Origin: Lysobacter_L cavernae
GTDB lineage: Bacteria; Pseudomonadota; Gammaproteobacteria; Xanthomonadales; Xanthomonadaceae
DNA length: 64,000 bases
Assembly: GCF_042648505.1 (NCBI RefSeq)
Contig: NZ_JBHRXK010000003.1
Span: 248,001-312,000 of the forward strand
Reading direction: 5' to 3'
Positions 8,721 through 17,481 of the stretch are shown piece after piece. Numbering within the stretch: the stretch's first letter is position 1; every line of letters starts with the position of its first letter. The notes under the pieces are model-generated. The model did no database searches and was not told the origin of the DNA. It saw only the letters and a program-made list of their open reading frames with translations. Position numbers and translations under genes: made by a program.

Positions 8721-9714
8721 CAGTGACAAGCGCACCGGCCTGCGGTTGCTGCTGGTCATCGCCGCGTTGGCCGTGATCGGCGTGCTGGTGTGGTGGCTGC
8801 GCCCGGGCGAGCCGTTGCTGCAGGGGCAGGTCGAAGCCACCCAGGTCAACGTCGGCGCCAAGGTGCCGGGCCGTATCGACACGGTGCTGGTGCGCGAGGG
8901 CGCTGCGGTCAAGAAAGGCCAGGTGCTGGCGACGCTGGCGACGCCGGAGATCCAGGCCAAGGCCAGCCAGGCCGATGCCGTGGTCGCGGCCGCGCGCGCG
9001 CTGGAAGACAAGGCCAAGAACGGTGCGCAGCCGCAGGACATCGATGCTGCACGCATGCAGTGGCAGGCCGCCGAACGCGGCGCCGACCTCGCGCAGGTGA
9101 CCTATGCGCGGGTGCAGCGGTTGTACAACGAGGGCGTGCTGCCGCAGCAGAAGCGCGACGAGGCGTTCGCCCAGGCCAAGGCCACGCGCGCACAGGCCGA
9201 TGCCGCCAATGCGGTGTATCGCAAGGCGCACGACGGCGCCCGTCCGGAGGATCTGCGCGCGGCGCAGGCGCAACTGGCGCAGGCCGAAGGCGGCCGCAAC
9301 GAGGTGCAGGCCTACCTCGACGAGCGCCAGGTGCGTGCGCCGATCGCCGGCGAGGTCAGCACGCGCGTGCTCGAACCCGGCGAAGTGGCCGCTGCCGGCG
9401 CGCCGATCGTGGTGATCGCCGACCTGTCCGACCTGTGGGTGAGCTTCAATCTGCGCGAGGACCGCCTGGCCGGTGCACGTATCGGCCGCGAGTTCGAGGC
9501 GCAGGTGCCGGCGTTGAAGAAAAGCGGCGTGCGCATGCGCATCGACTACCTGGCGCCTCTGGCTGACTTCGCCACCTGGCGCTCCTCGCGCGACCTCGGT
9601 GGTTTCGACCTGCGCACGTTCGAGCTGCGTGCCCGGCCGCTGCAGCCGGTGCCTGGCCTGCGACCCGGCATGAGCGTACTGCTGCCGGCGTCGACACTGG
9701 CCAGCGACGACTGA
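8710..9714 (+). CDS. HlyD/EmrA-type periplasmic adaptor (membrane fusion protein)
   Basis: A 334-residue protein with one N-terminal membrane anchor (LRLLLVIAALAVIGVLVWWL). The first lipoyl half-domain (QVNVGAKVPGRIDTVLVREGAAVKKGQVLATL) is followed by a long coiled-coil hairpin (residues ~80-190). The second lipoyl half (VRAPIAGEVSTRVLEPGEVAAAGAPIVVIADL) and a beta-barrel come last. It bridges an inner-membrane pump to the TolC partner encoded just upstream. ATG 8710 is preferred because GAGGGAG stands 7 nt before it; ATG 8704 is the alternative. It resembles the YbhG/YhiI adaptors that work with ABC-2 permeases, which matches the two genes downstream. Confidence 0.9.
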   Translation: MSTDSDKRTGLRLLLVIAALAVIGVLVWWLRPGEPLLQGQVEATQVNVGAKVPGRIDTVLVREGAAVKKGQVLATLATPEIQAKASQADAVVAAARALEDKAKNGAQPQDIDAARMQWQAAERGADLAQVTYARVQRLYNEGVLPQQKRDEAFAQAKATRAQADAANAVYRKAHDGARPEDLRAAQAQLAQAEGGRNEVQAYLDERQVRAPIAGEVSTRVLEPGEVAAAGAPIVVIADLSDLWVSFNLREDRLAGARIGREFEAQVPALKKSGVRMRIDYLAPLADFATWRSSRDLGGFDLRTFELRARPLQPVPGLRPGMSVLLPASTLASDD

Positions 9715-9715
9715 G

Positions 9716-10918
9716 ATGGCGGTCGCTGCGGCCAGCGCATCGCGGATGCAGTGTGCAGGTCTGGGCGCGGTGTGGCGGCGCGAGTGCGCGCGCATGTTCG
9801 CCGACCGTCGCAGCCGCCTGCTGCTGGTGGTGTTTCCGTTGGCGAGCTGGCTGTTGCTGCTGTGGCTGTTCTGGCCGCGCGTGCCGCACGACCTGCCGAT
9901 CGCCGTGCTGGATGCCGATGGCAGCGCGTTGTCGCGGCAACTCACGCGCGCCATCGACGCCACGCCCTCGATCCGCGTCGCTTACGCGGTGACCGACCAG
10001 GGCGGAGGTCGCGATCTGGTACTGCGTGGCCAGGCCTATGCGGTGCTGGCGATTCCGGCGGGGCTGGAAGCCTCGGTGCTGCGCGGCGATCCCGATCCGG
10101 TGCAGCTGTTCTACAACACGCAGCTGCTGACCGCCGGCAACCTGGTCGCACGCGATGCCCGGCTCGCGGCCGGCACGCTGTCGGTGACGCTGGCGGCCGG
10201 GCGGCGTGCCTTGCAGGGCGAGAACACCCGTCTGGCGGTCGCCGCCGCCAATCCGATCGGCACCGAGTTGCATCCGTTGTTCAACCCTTCGATGGACTAC
10301 GCACGTTTTCTCGGCCTGACGTTGGTCGCGGCCCTGTTGCATATCTTCGCGGTGGTGGCCGGTGCCGATGCCTGCGGTCGCGAGCTGCGTGAACGCACGG
10401 CGGGCGCATGGTTCGAAGCATCGGGCCGGTCCGCCTTTGTGGCGCTGGCCGGCAAGCTGGCGCCGTATGCGCTGTGGTTCGCGGCGCTCGGCAGCGCGGT
10501 GTTGCTGACGTCGATGGCGCTGCTGCGGATCGAGATGGCCGGCAGCGTCGTGTTGCTGTTGCTGGGATGGTGCGTGTTCGGCATCGCCAGCCTGGGGCTG
10601 GGGGCGTTCCTGATCGGCTGCACGGCCAATCTGCGCATGGCCACCAGCATCGCCAGCCTGATCATCAGCCCGGCCTTGGCGTTCTCGGGGCTCACGTTTC
10701 CGGCGTGGTCGATGCCGGTGATGATCAAACTGTGGTCGGCCCTGTTGCCGCTGACCCATTACCTGACCCTGCACGTGCAGCAGGTTTCGATGGGCGCGGG
10801 CGCGGCCAATGCGTGGCTGCAGATGCTGCCGTTGCTGGCCTTCGCGGTGCTGCCGTTCGTGCTGCTGCCACGCTGGCAGCGCTTGTTGTCGCAGCCTGCG
10901 TACTGGGGGCGGGCGTGA
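9716..10918 (+). CDS. ABC-2 type exporter permease, subunit 1
   Basis: A 400-residue protein. One N-terminal membrane helix leads into a periplasmic domain starting DLPIAVLDADGSALSRQL, followed by about five C-terminal helices, as in the ABC2_membrane_3 family (YhhJ/YbhR type). The starting ATG lies one base after the HlyD stop codon, and the end overlaps the next permease as GTGA. No ATP-binding protein is encoded in this cluster, so the energising subunit must come from elsewhere or the complex works in another way. Cargo unknown; the neighbouring genes suggest amines or related compounds, but this is only inference. Confidence 0.85.
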   Translation: MAVAAASASRMQCAGLGAVWRRECARMFADRRSRLLLVVFPLASWLLLLWLFWPRVPHDLPIAVLDADGSALSRQLTRAIDATPSIRVAYAVTDQGGGRDLVLRGQAYAVLAIPAGLEASVLRGDPDPVQLFYNTQLLTAGNLVARDARLAAGTLSVTLAAGRRALQGENTRLAVAAANPIGTELHPLFNPSMDYARFLGLTLVAALLHIFAVVAGADACGRELRERTAGAWFEASGRSAFVALAGKLAPYALWFAALGSAVLLTSMALLRIEMAGSVVLLLLGWCVFGIASLGLGAFLIGCTANLRMATSIASLIISPALAFSGLTFPAWSMPVMIKLWSALLPLTHYLTLHVQQVSMGAGAANAWLQMLPLLAFAVLPFVLLPRWQRLLSQPAYWGRA

Positions 10919-12102
10919 GCCGGACGCGCACGAGCGGGGTGATGACGGCCGCACGCGACGAATGGCGGCGCCTGGCCACCGACGTGGGCGCGCTGCTGGT
11001 GCTGCTCGGCGGCGTGCTGTTCTATGCCCTGTTCTATCCCACGCCGTACCTGCACCAGGTAGCGCGTGATCTGCCGTTGGTGGTGGTCGATGGCGATCGC
11101 AGCGCGTTGTCGCGGCAGTTGATCCGCATGGCCGATGCCAGCGACCAGCTGCAGGTGATGGCGGTGCTCACCGAGCGCGGCGAGGCCGAACGTTGGCTGC
11201 GCGACGGCCGCGCCCATGCGCTGCTGGTGGTGCCGCGCGAGTTCGAGCGTAAAGCCCTGCGCGGCGAGGCACAGACCGTGGGCGCCTACGGCAATGTCGC
11301 GTACTTCCTGGTGTATTCGCAGGCCGCCGAAGGGCTCAGTCAGGCGATCGGCAGCTTGAACGCGGGCGTTGTGATGCAGCGTTTGCAGCTGCAAGGCGCG
11401 CCGGCCTCGTCGTTGATGGCACAGCGTGACCCGCTGCCGCTGATCCCGCGGCCTTTGTTCAATCCCGGTAACGGCTATGGCAACTACGTGGTGCCGGCGG
11501 TGCTGGTGTTGATCCTGCAGCAGACGATGCTGATCGGCATCGGTCTGCTCGGACGTGCGCCCATCGCGGCTCGCGACGCCATCGTCGCCGATATTGCCGG
11601 CCGCAGCCTGGTGTATGTGCTGCTGCAGACGGCCTATCTGCTGTTCTTCCTCGGTGTTGTCTACGGCCTGTACGGCTTTCCACGGCATGGGGCCTGGTGG
11701 ACGTTGCTCGTCTTCATGCTGCCGTTTCAGTTTGCGGTCGCGTTGCTGGGACGCGTGCTGGTCAATATCTTCCCGACTCGCGAGTTCGCGCTGCAGGCGC
11801 TGCTGTTCACATCGATGCCTGCGGTGTTCCTGTCCGGCTTCTCCTGGCCGCGCGAGGCGATGCCGGCGCCGTTGTGGTGGCTGTCGCACTGCCTGCCGAG
11901 CACGCCGGCCATCGACGGCTTCGTGCGCATCAACCAGATGGGGGCGAGCCTGCAGCAGGCTGGCCATGCCTGGGCCCTGCTGTGGGCGCAGGTGCTGGTG
12001 TTCGCGGCCATCGTCGCCTGGCAGGAGTCACGGCGCAGCGCCCGCGAGGGTTTGTCTGGTGGTGATTCCGCCTTGTCTGTGCTGCCCGATAGCCTGAACT
12101 AG
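10915..12102 (+). CDS. ABC-2 type exporter permease, subunit 2
   Basis: A 395-residue paralogue of the previous permease with the same layout. An N-terminal helix leads to a periplasmic domain beginning DLPLVVVDGDRSALSRQL, nearly the same motif as subunit 1. About five C-terminal helices follow, including LFTSMPAVFLSGFSWPREAMP. GTG 10915 is chosen because it overlaps the previous stop (GTGA); an in-frame ATG at 10942 is the fallback. Two permeases would form the heterodimeric membrane channel of the tripartite exporter. This is the last gene of the apparent operon: the convergent tag gene ends only 10 nt away. Confidence 0.83.
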   Translation: MSRTRTSGVMTAARDEWRRLATDVGALLVLLGGVLFYALFYPTPYLHQVARDLPLVVVDGDRSALSRQLIRMADASDQLQVMAVLTERGEAERWLRDGRAHALLVVPREFERKALRGEAQTVGAYGNVAYFLVYSQAAEGLSQAIGSLNAGVVMQRLQLQGAPASSLMAQRDPLPLIPRPLFNPGNGYGNYVVPAVLVLILQQTMLIGIGLLGRAPIAARDAIVADIAGRSLVYVLLQTAYLLFFLGVVYGLYGFPRHGAWWTLLVFMLPFQFAVALLGRVLVNIFPTREFALQALLFTSMPAVFLSGFSWPREAMPAPLWWLSHCLPSTPAIDGFVRINQMGASLQQAGHAWALLWAQVLVFAAIVAWQESRRSAREGLSGGDSALSVLPDSLN

Positions 12103-12112
12103 CCGCGTAGAG

Positions 12113-12667
12113 CTAGGGGCCGCGTCGCCAAGGCGGGTCGAGCACGAGGATGCGTGCGTAGGCCGGGCAGCTTTCGCGATGCGCGCCGGCCAGGTAGCCC
12201 AGGCTCATCAGGAACTCGCCGGTGATCTCGCCGCCGGTGAAGTGGAAGGTCCGCTTGAACAGTTTGACCCAGGCTGCCTTGTCGCGCGGTTGCCCATCGA
12301 GCACGTGATGTGCGTCCAGCCATTTCGCAAAGCCGCCATGCGTGTCGCGCAGTTGCCGGATGACCTGGGCATTGTGGATCGCCGCATCCACCTTGAGCCG
12401 GTTGCGGATGATGCCGGCGTCGGCGAGCAATCGTGCGCGGTCAGCCTCGCCGTACGCGGCCACCCGGTCGACGTCGAAGCCGTCGTAGGCGCGACGGAAA
12501 CCCTCACGCTTGCGCAGCATCGTCTCCCAGCTCAGCCCGGCCTGGTTGATCTCCAGCAGCAGGCGCTCGAACAGCACGGCCTCGTCGCGCTGCGGGACGC
12601 CGTATTCGTGGTCGTGGTATGGGCCGTGCAATGGATGGCCCGGCGCGGAGTCGCAGTAACCCGACAT
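12113..12667 (-). CDS. tag: DNA-3-methyladenine glycosylase I
   Basis: A 184-residue cytoplasmic base-excision repair enzyme that removes 3-methyladenine from alkylated DNA. The zinc-snap ligands of the Tag family are visible as Cys5, His18, His163 and Cys167 (spacing H-x3-C as in E. coli Tag). The core motifs [23 protein letters not shown] and [18 protein letters not shown] are conserved. Length fits the family (E. coli 187). It stands alone, convergent with the exporter operon. Confidence 0.95.
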   Translation of the reverse strand: MSGYCDSAPGHPLHGPYHDHEYGVPQRDEAVLFERLLLEINQAGLSWETMLRKREGFRRAYDGFDVDRVAAYGEADRARLLADAGIIRNRLKVDAAIHNAQVIRQLRDTHGGFAKWLDAHHVLDGQPRDKAAWVKLFKRTFHFTGGEITGEFLMSLGYLAGAHRESCPAYARILVLDPPWRRGP

Positions 12668-12674
12668 CGGCCGG

Positions 12675-14399
12675 TCACCGCGCCTTGGGCGTGGCGTACT
12701 GCGACAAGCCCAGCACGTCCAGGCCCTGCTCGAAACGGATGTCGACCGGGATCTTCGCGTCCTTGAGCCGGGCCAGGTCGCCGGCCAGTTCGGGCTTGAT
12801 CACGCCCAATGCCTCGGTCATGCGCTTGGCTTGCGCATAGTCGCCGTCGCCCTGCACGGTCAGCAACTTGGCGCTGAGCGTGTTCATCGCGGTACGCATC
12901 TTCTCGAAATCGACGCGGTACTTGCCACTCGACGCGTCGCGGGTGAACGCGCCCTGCTCGGCGAAGAAGTTGAAGCGCAGCATGTTGGCCTTGCCGTGTG
13001 CGTCGGCCGTGCCAAAGCGCACCGAGCGCAGGATGCCGGCGAGGAAGGTGACGTAGCTGTCCATCAGCTTGGCCTTGTCGAGTTCGCCCTGCTGGCTGAG
13101 CGCATCGATCATGTACAGGCCGAGGATGTCGGCCTTGCCTTCCTCGAAGCTCGACGAATACTCCTTCAGCGCCTCGTCTACCGTGCCCTTGCCATCAATC
13201 CCGCTTTTATCAAGCACGTTCTTGATGCCCAGGCCGTGCGCGACCTCGTGGAACATCGTGTTTCCAAAGAACGCATCGAAGGTGACGTGCTGGAGCTGGT
13301 CGTCGGCGATCAGCTGTTTCGCGATCGGCATCAGGATCGCGTCGAACTTGGCCTGCATGACGTTTTCCAGCTGCAGCCGGCGCGTGCCTTTCCTCAGTTG
13401 CACCTCCTCGTCGTTCGGCAGGTTGATGGCGATGGTCTTGGCGCCAACGTTGGCATCACCAGCGTAGTAGACGACTTGGTAGGCGTTGAGGTCGGCATCG
13501 GAGCCAGGGATCTCGGCCTTGTACTTCGCGTCGACCGGCAGGCCCTGCTGCAACGCCGGCAGGAACTTGGCGAAGCGTGCCAGCTTCTGGCTCCATTCGA
13601 TGTCCTTGATCAGCACCAGGCCCTCGTAGGCGGCCTTGTAGCCGTAAAGCTGGTCCTCGTAGGTTTCGATCGGGCCGATCACGATGTCGACCGGGTTGGA
13701 CTTCATGTCCATCCACGCCAGGTCGCTGGCGCGGAAGTCGTCGCTCAGCAGTGCGTCGGCGCGCATCGTGAGGTAATTGGCGAACGACTTGTCGGCGCTG
13801 AGTGCCGCCGCTTCGCGCAGCAGGGTGGCGGCGCGCTCGAGTGGCGCCCGGTAGGCTTTGTGGTAGGGCACCGTGATCAGCTTGCCGGCACTGTCGCGGC
13901 GCAGCAGGGTGTAGTTGGAGGTCTTGTCGGGCAACGCGGCCACCTCGAACTCGGCCTTGTTCATGTCGCTCGGGTAGAAGGGACCGCCGGCCGGGCGCGG
14001 GCCGATGCCGTCGATGAGCGGCGCATCCTCGTTGAGCCGGTCCCAGGGGCCGAAATTGATCTCCACCAGTGCACGCGTGGCGTCGTCGGGCGCGCGGGCG
14101 AGCAGGGTGGCACGGTCGCCGCTCCAGGACTGCTGCCAGTAGATCGCGTTCATCACGTCGCTGGCTTCGACCAGCTTGGCGATCATGCGCCGGCCTTGCT
14201 CATCGAAGCGCGACAGGTCGGCCTTCAGCGGCACCACCGCGTAATCGCCGGCATGGGCGGCAGCGTAGCCGGCGGTGCCGCTCTTCGCGGCCTCGCTGGT
14301 TGCGGGGACGTTCGACTCGGGGGCCTTCTGCTGGCAGGCGCCAAGGGCGAGAACGGCCAGGCAGGCAAGGCCGAGCGTGCGGAGCTTGAGTGTGGCCAT
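12675..14399 (-). CDS. M49 (DPP III-like) zinc metallopeptidase lipoprotein
   Basis: A 574-residue protein with a lipoprotein signal (LAVLALGAC, Cys22). The zinc site is HEVAH at 384-388, followed by the second motif EEGKAD at 419-424, an EExxAD pattern typical of dipeptidyl-peptidase III-like proteins. The zinc motif is the five-residue HExxH form rather than the six-residue HExxGH of classical DPP III. Its position in the periplasm or outer membrane suggests peptide processing there; the physiological substrate is unknown. ATG 14399 is chosen because the signal peptide starts there; the frame remains open further upstream only as an antisense shadow of yqgE. It is transcribed divergently from yqgE. 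Confidence 0.8.
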   Translation of the reverse strand: MATLKLRTLGLACLAVLALGACQQKAPESNVPATSEAAKSGTAGYAAAHAGDYAVVPLKADLSRFDEQGRRMIAKLVEASDVMNAIYWQQSWSGDRATLLARAPDDATRALVEINFGPWDRLNEDAPLIDGIGPRPAGGPFYPSDMNKAEFEVAALPDKTSNYTLLRRDSAGKLITVPYHKAYRAPLERAATLLREAAALSADKSFANYLTMRADALLSDDFRASDLAWMDMKSNPVDIVIGPIETYEDQLYGYKAAYEGLVLIKDIEWSQKLARFAKFLPALQQGLPVDAKYKAEIPGSDADLNAYQVVYYAGDANVGAKTIAINLPNDEEVQLRKGTRRLQLENVMQAKFDAILMPIAKQLIADDQLQHVTFDAFFGNTMFHEVAHGLGIKNVLDKSGIDGKGTVDEALKEYSSSFEEGKADILGLYMIDALSQQGELDKAKLMDSYVTFLAGILRSVRFGTADAHGKANMLRFNFFAEQGAFTRDASSGKYRVDFEKMRTAMNTLSAKLLTVQGDGDYAQAKRMTEALGVIKPELAGDLARLKDAKIPVDIRFEQGLDVLGLSQYATPKAR

Positions 14400-14489
14400 G
14401 GCCTTGGTACGCAAAGTTGGGGCAAGCCGCCATCCTACGCCCGCGCGGCTGCGGCCCGCGATGCGGGATGGCGCGATAGAATGCGGCCC

Positions 14490-15056
14490 ATGCCCGTGAT
14501 GCCCACTCCCCTCGCCAACCAGCTGCTGATCGCGTTGCCGGCTTTGGCCGACACCAACTTCTCGCGCAGCGTCGCGCTGATCTGCCAGCACGACGACGAC
14601 GGCGCGATGGGCGTCGTGGTGAATCGCCCGTCCGAGTACACGCTCGGCGAAGTGTTTGGACAGATGGGCATCGAGGGCGGCGACGAAACGCTGCGCGCCC
14701 AGATCGTCCTCGCCGGTGGCCCGGTCCACCCCGAACGCGGTTTCGTGCTGCACGATGGCGGCCTGCAGTGGGATTCGACCCTTGCGATCACCGACGCGCT
14801 GTTCCTGACCACCTCGCGCGACATCCTCGAGGCCATGGCCAAGGGCGAGGGGCCGCAGAACGCGGTGGTCGCACTTGGTTGCGCCGGCTGGGGCTCGGGC
14901 CAGCTCGAGCATGAGCTGACCGAGAACGACTGGTTGACCGCACCGGCCGATTCCGAATTGTTGTTCGAGTTGCCACTGGAGTCCCGCTGGCAAGCCGCGG
15001 CCGGCCGCATCGGCGTCGATTTCGCCCATCTGGCCGACTACGCCGGACACGCGTGA
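14490..15056 (+). CDS. YqgE/AlgH family protein
   Basis: A 188-residue member of the YqgE/AlgH family (UPF0301), recognised by [47 protein letters not shown] and [16 protein letters not shown]. The molecular function is unsettled; AlgH was linked to alginate regulation in Pseudomonas. The start is ATG 14490 or 14499. Its stop overlaps the next gene, ruvX, a conserved pairing in gammaproteobacteria, and pyrB follows. Confidence 0.93.
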   Translation: MPVMPTPLANQLLIALPALADTNFSRSVALICQHDDDGAMGVVVNRPSEYTLGEVFGQMGIEGGDETLRAQIVLAGGPVHPERGFVLHDGGLQWDSTLAITDALFLTTSRDILEAMAKGEGPQNAVVALGCAGWGSGQLEHELTENDWLTAPADSELLFELPLESRWQAAAGRIGVDFAHLADYAGHA

Positions 15057-15547
15057 TGACGTCGTCGGGCCCTGACTCCAAGATCCGGCGCGATGGCACC
15101 GTGCTCGGCTTCGATGTCGGCGCGCGCCGCATCGGCGTCGCGGTCGGCAGTGCCTTCGGCCACAGCGCCCGCGCGCTGGCGGTGGTCGACGTGCACGGCC
15201 ACGGCCCCGACTGGGGCGCGATCGACCGCCTGTGCAAGGAGTGGCGCCCAGACGGCCTGATCGTCGGCGACCCGATGACGCTCGACGGCGGCGACCAGCC
15301 GATCCGCCAGCGCGCCCACGCCTTCGCGCATGAACTGCATGTGCGTTACCAGCTGCCCGTGGTCCTCGTCGACGAGCGCTCCAGCTCGGTCGAGGCCGCG
15401 CACCGTTTTGCCGCCGACCGTGCCGAAGGCCGCAAGCGCCGGCGCGATGCCGAAGCGCTCGATGCGGTCGCTGCGGCGGTCATCGTCGAACGCTGGCTGG
15501 CTGCCCCCGACGACGCCACCGAACTCTCCGACCTCCCCGCCGCATGA
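15056..15547 (+). CDS. ruvX: Putative pre-16S rRNA nuclease / Holliday junction resolvase YqgF
   Basis: A 163-residue RNase H-fold nuclease of the YqgF family, implicated in maturation of 16S rRNA 5' ends and historically called RuvX. The first acidic motif GFDVGARRIGVAVG carries Asp20. The later VVLVDERSSSVEA and DRAEGRKRRRDAEALDAVAAAVI provide the remaining conserved acids. The ATG overlaps the yqgE stop as TGATG; a GTG one codon earlier is also possible. Its 3' end overlaps pyrB by 4 nt, so yqgE-ruvX-pyrB is a single transcription unit. Confidence 0.93.
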   Translation: MTSSGPDSKIRRDGTVLGFDVGARRIGVAVGSAFGHSARALAVVDVHGHGPDWGAIDRLCKEWRPDGLIVGDPMTLDGGDQPIRQRAHAFAHELHVRYQLPVVLVDERSSSVEAAHRFAADRAEGRKRRRDAEALDAVAAAVIVERWLAAPDDATELSDLPAA

Positions 15548-16473
15548 ATTCCACGCATTCCGCCTTGCCGCGCCATCTGCTGACCCTGGATGGCCTTCCC
15601 GAAACTGCGCTCAGCGCACTGCTGATCCGCGCCCAGGCCTTCGCCGAAGGGCATTACGATCGCCGCGCACTCGATGGCATCGCGGTGTGCACGCTGTTCT
15701 TTGAGCCTTCGACACGCACCCGCATGAGCTTCCAGCTGGCCGCGCAGCGGCTGGGCGCCGACGTGCTCAACTTCGACGCCTCGACCTCGTCGACGCGCAA
15801 GGGCGAGACCGCGCTGGACACGCTGAAAAACCTCGAGGCCATGGGCGTGCGCGGTTTCGTGGTCCGCCACCACGAGGACGGTGCGGTGGCGGCGCTGGCC
15901 GGGCACGTCAATCCCGGCACGGTGCTGGTCAACGCCGGCGACGGCCGCAGCGCGCACCCGACCCAGGGCCTGCTCGACATGCTCACCTTGCGTCAGGCCA
16001 AGGGCGCGGACTTCTCCCGGCTCAAGGTGCTGATCGTCGGCGACGTCAGACACTCGCGGGTCGCGCGCTCGGACCTGCAGGCGCTGCGAACGCTTGGTGC
16101 CGGTGAAATCCGCGTCTGCGGCCCTGCGGCGCTGTTGCCCACGGATGCCACGTTGCAAGGCTGCGTGGTATCGCAAGATTTCGATGCCGCGCTCGAAGGC
16201 GTCGACGCGGTGATGATGCTGCGCCTGCAGCGCGAGCGCATGGACGAGGGCTTGGTCACCTCGCTCGACGACTACCACCGCGACTACGGGCTGACCGCCG
16301 CGCGTCTGCGGCGTGCCGCGGCCGATGCGGTGGTGATGCACCCCGGGCCGATCAATCGCGGCGTCGAGATCACCGACGAGGTGGCCGACGGCCCGCAGTC
16401 GTTGATCCTGACCCAGGTGCGCAATGGCGTCGCCGCGCGCATGGCGGTGCTGGAGGCACTGCTGCGGGGGTGA
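15544..16473 (+). CDS. pyrB: Aspartate carbamoyltransferase catalytic subunit
   Basis: A 309-residue enzyme joining carbamoyl phosphate and aspartate, the committed step of pyrimidine synthesis. The carbamoyl-phosphate site FEPSTRTRMSF (53-63), STRKGETALDTLKNL, the downstream GRSAHPTQGLLDMLT and the aspartate loop MLRLQRERM followed by MHPGPINRGVEI are all present. No pyrI regulatory gene or pyrC-like partner follows in this window. The start overlaps ruvX (ATGA). Confidence 0.96.
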   Translation: MNSTHSALPRHLLTLDGLPETALSALLIRAQAFAEGHYDRRALDGIAVCTLFFEPSTRTRMSFQLAAQRLGADVLNFDASTSSTRKGETALDTLKNLEAMGVRGFVVRHHEDGAVAALAGHVNPGTVLVNAGDGRSAHPTQGLLDMLTLRQAKGADFSRLKVLIVGDVRHSRVARSDLQALRTLGAGEIRVCGPAALLPTDATLQGCVVSQDFDAALEGVDAVMMLRLQRERMDEGLVTSLDDYHRDYGLTAARLRRAAADAVVMHPGPINRGVEITDEVADGPQSLILTQVRNGVAARMAVLEALLRG

Positions 16474-16503
16474 AGCGGGCATGCGGTGAGGCGGACGCCC
16501 GCC

Positions 16504-16542
16504 CATCCTTCGACTTCGCTGCGCTACGCTCAGGACGAACGG
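16504..16542. repeat. Dispersed repeat between convergent genes
   Basis: The stretch CATCCTTCGACTTCGCTGCG and what follows (CTACGCTCAGGACGAACGG) matches a short interspersed sequence often seen between genes in this bacterial group (from memory). Here it fills the gap between pyrB and the convergent esterase gene. Confidence 0.5.
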
Positions 16543-16577
16543 TGCCGGGTGACGAACCTCTCACCGTCCGCAGCAGC

Positions 16578-17384
16578 TCACCGCTTCTGCGCAAACACCC
16601 ACGCCCACAATTCAGGCGTTGCATAGGCTGGGTCCCAGGCGTTGTGCCCGGCTTCGGCGAACTCGGTGTAACGCACCTCGCCGCCGACACGGCGCAAGGC
16701 CTCGACCATGTGCCGGGATTGATCGGGGGTGATCACCTCGTCGCGGCCGCCATGGAAAATCCACATCGGCAGGTGCTGCAGCCGTTGCGCCGCGGCGGCG
16801 AAGGGGTCGGGCGCCGTGGCGACGCCTTCCACCACCAGCGGTTCGTGCACGTTCGACTGGGTGATTCCGCCGCACACCGGCACCAGCGCGGCAAAGCGCA
16901 GCGGTTGCGCCAGTGCGAGTTCGTACACGCCGTAACCACCGCGCGAAATGCCGGTCAGGGCAATGCGATCGGGGTCGCCACCGAACTCGCGCACGCTGGC
17001 ATCCAGTGCGGCCAGCGCCAGGCGCGTGTTGCCACCGCTCCACGATTGCCCCGGCGGGGTCTGCGGAAACACGACCAGTGCCGGGAAATCGGCACGATGG
17101 CGACGCAGGTACGGCCCGAGCCCGACCTGTGTCTGCAGGATGTTGTCGTCGCCGCGCTCACCGGAACCGTGCAGGAACACGATCACCGGCGGATGCCGGC
17201 CGCCCGCGGCCTGCGACGGCACGAACACCTGATACCGATGCAGCATGCCGTCGAGCTGAAGTTGTCGGGCGACGAATTCACCGGCCTCGGCACGCTGCGG
17301 TCGATGCGCGCAAGCGCTGATCAGCAGGACAACGGCAATCATCACGACCGCAGTCAGCGGGCGCCTTGGGCGCGGATGTGGCAT
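16578..17384 (-). CDS. Alpha/beta-hydrolase esterase lipoprotein
   Basis: A 268-residue protein with a signal peptide and lipobox (VVLLISAC). The alpha/beta-hydrolase fold begins PPVIVFLHGSGERGDD (oxyanion strand). The nucleophile elbow is GISRGG with Ser near 160, and the late GRDEVITPDQS and AGHNAW provide the Asp and His of the triad. It resembles predicted phospholipase/PHB-depolymerase-like secreted esterases; the substrate is not known. ATG 17384 is chosen because it directly precedes the signal peptide; an upstream in-frame ATG at 17441 would add 19 unlikely residues. Confidence 0.8.
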   Translation of the reverse strand: MPHPRPRRPLTAVVMIAVVLLISACAHRPQRAEAGEFVARQLQLDGMLHRYQVFVPSQAAGGRHPPVIVFLHGSGERGDDNILQTQVGLGPYLRRHRADFPALVVFPQTPPGQSWSGGNTRLALAALDASVREFGGDPDRIALTGISRGGYGVYELALAQPLRFAALVPVCGGITQSNVHEPLVVEGVATAPDPFAAAAQRLQHLPMWIFHGGRDEVITPDQSRHMVEALRRVGGEVRYTEFAEAGHNAWDPAYATPELWAWVFAQKR

Positions 17385-17481
17385 CGGTGGGCTCCGTGCG
17401 GGCGGATGCTCATCATTCCGCGCGATGTGCGCGTTGTCCAACCCGGCGCAACGGGCCGACGCAGCAGGAGCTACGCCGCAA

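Noticed and set aside
12831..14489. Plus-strand open frame upstream of yqgE
   Set aside because: It runs antisense through the M49-like gene. Only the part from 14490 matches YqgE.
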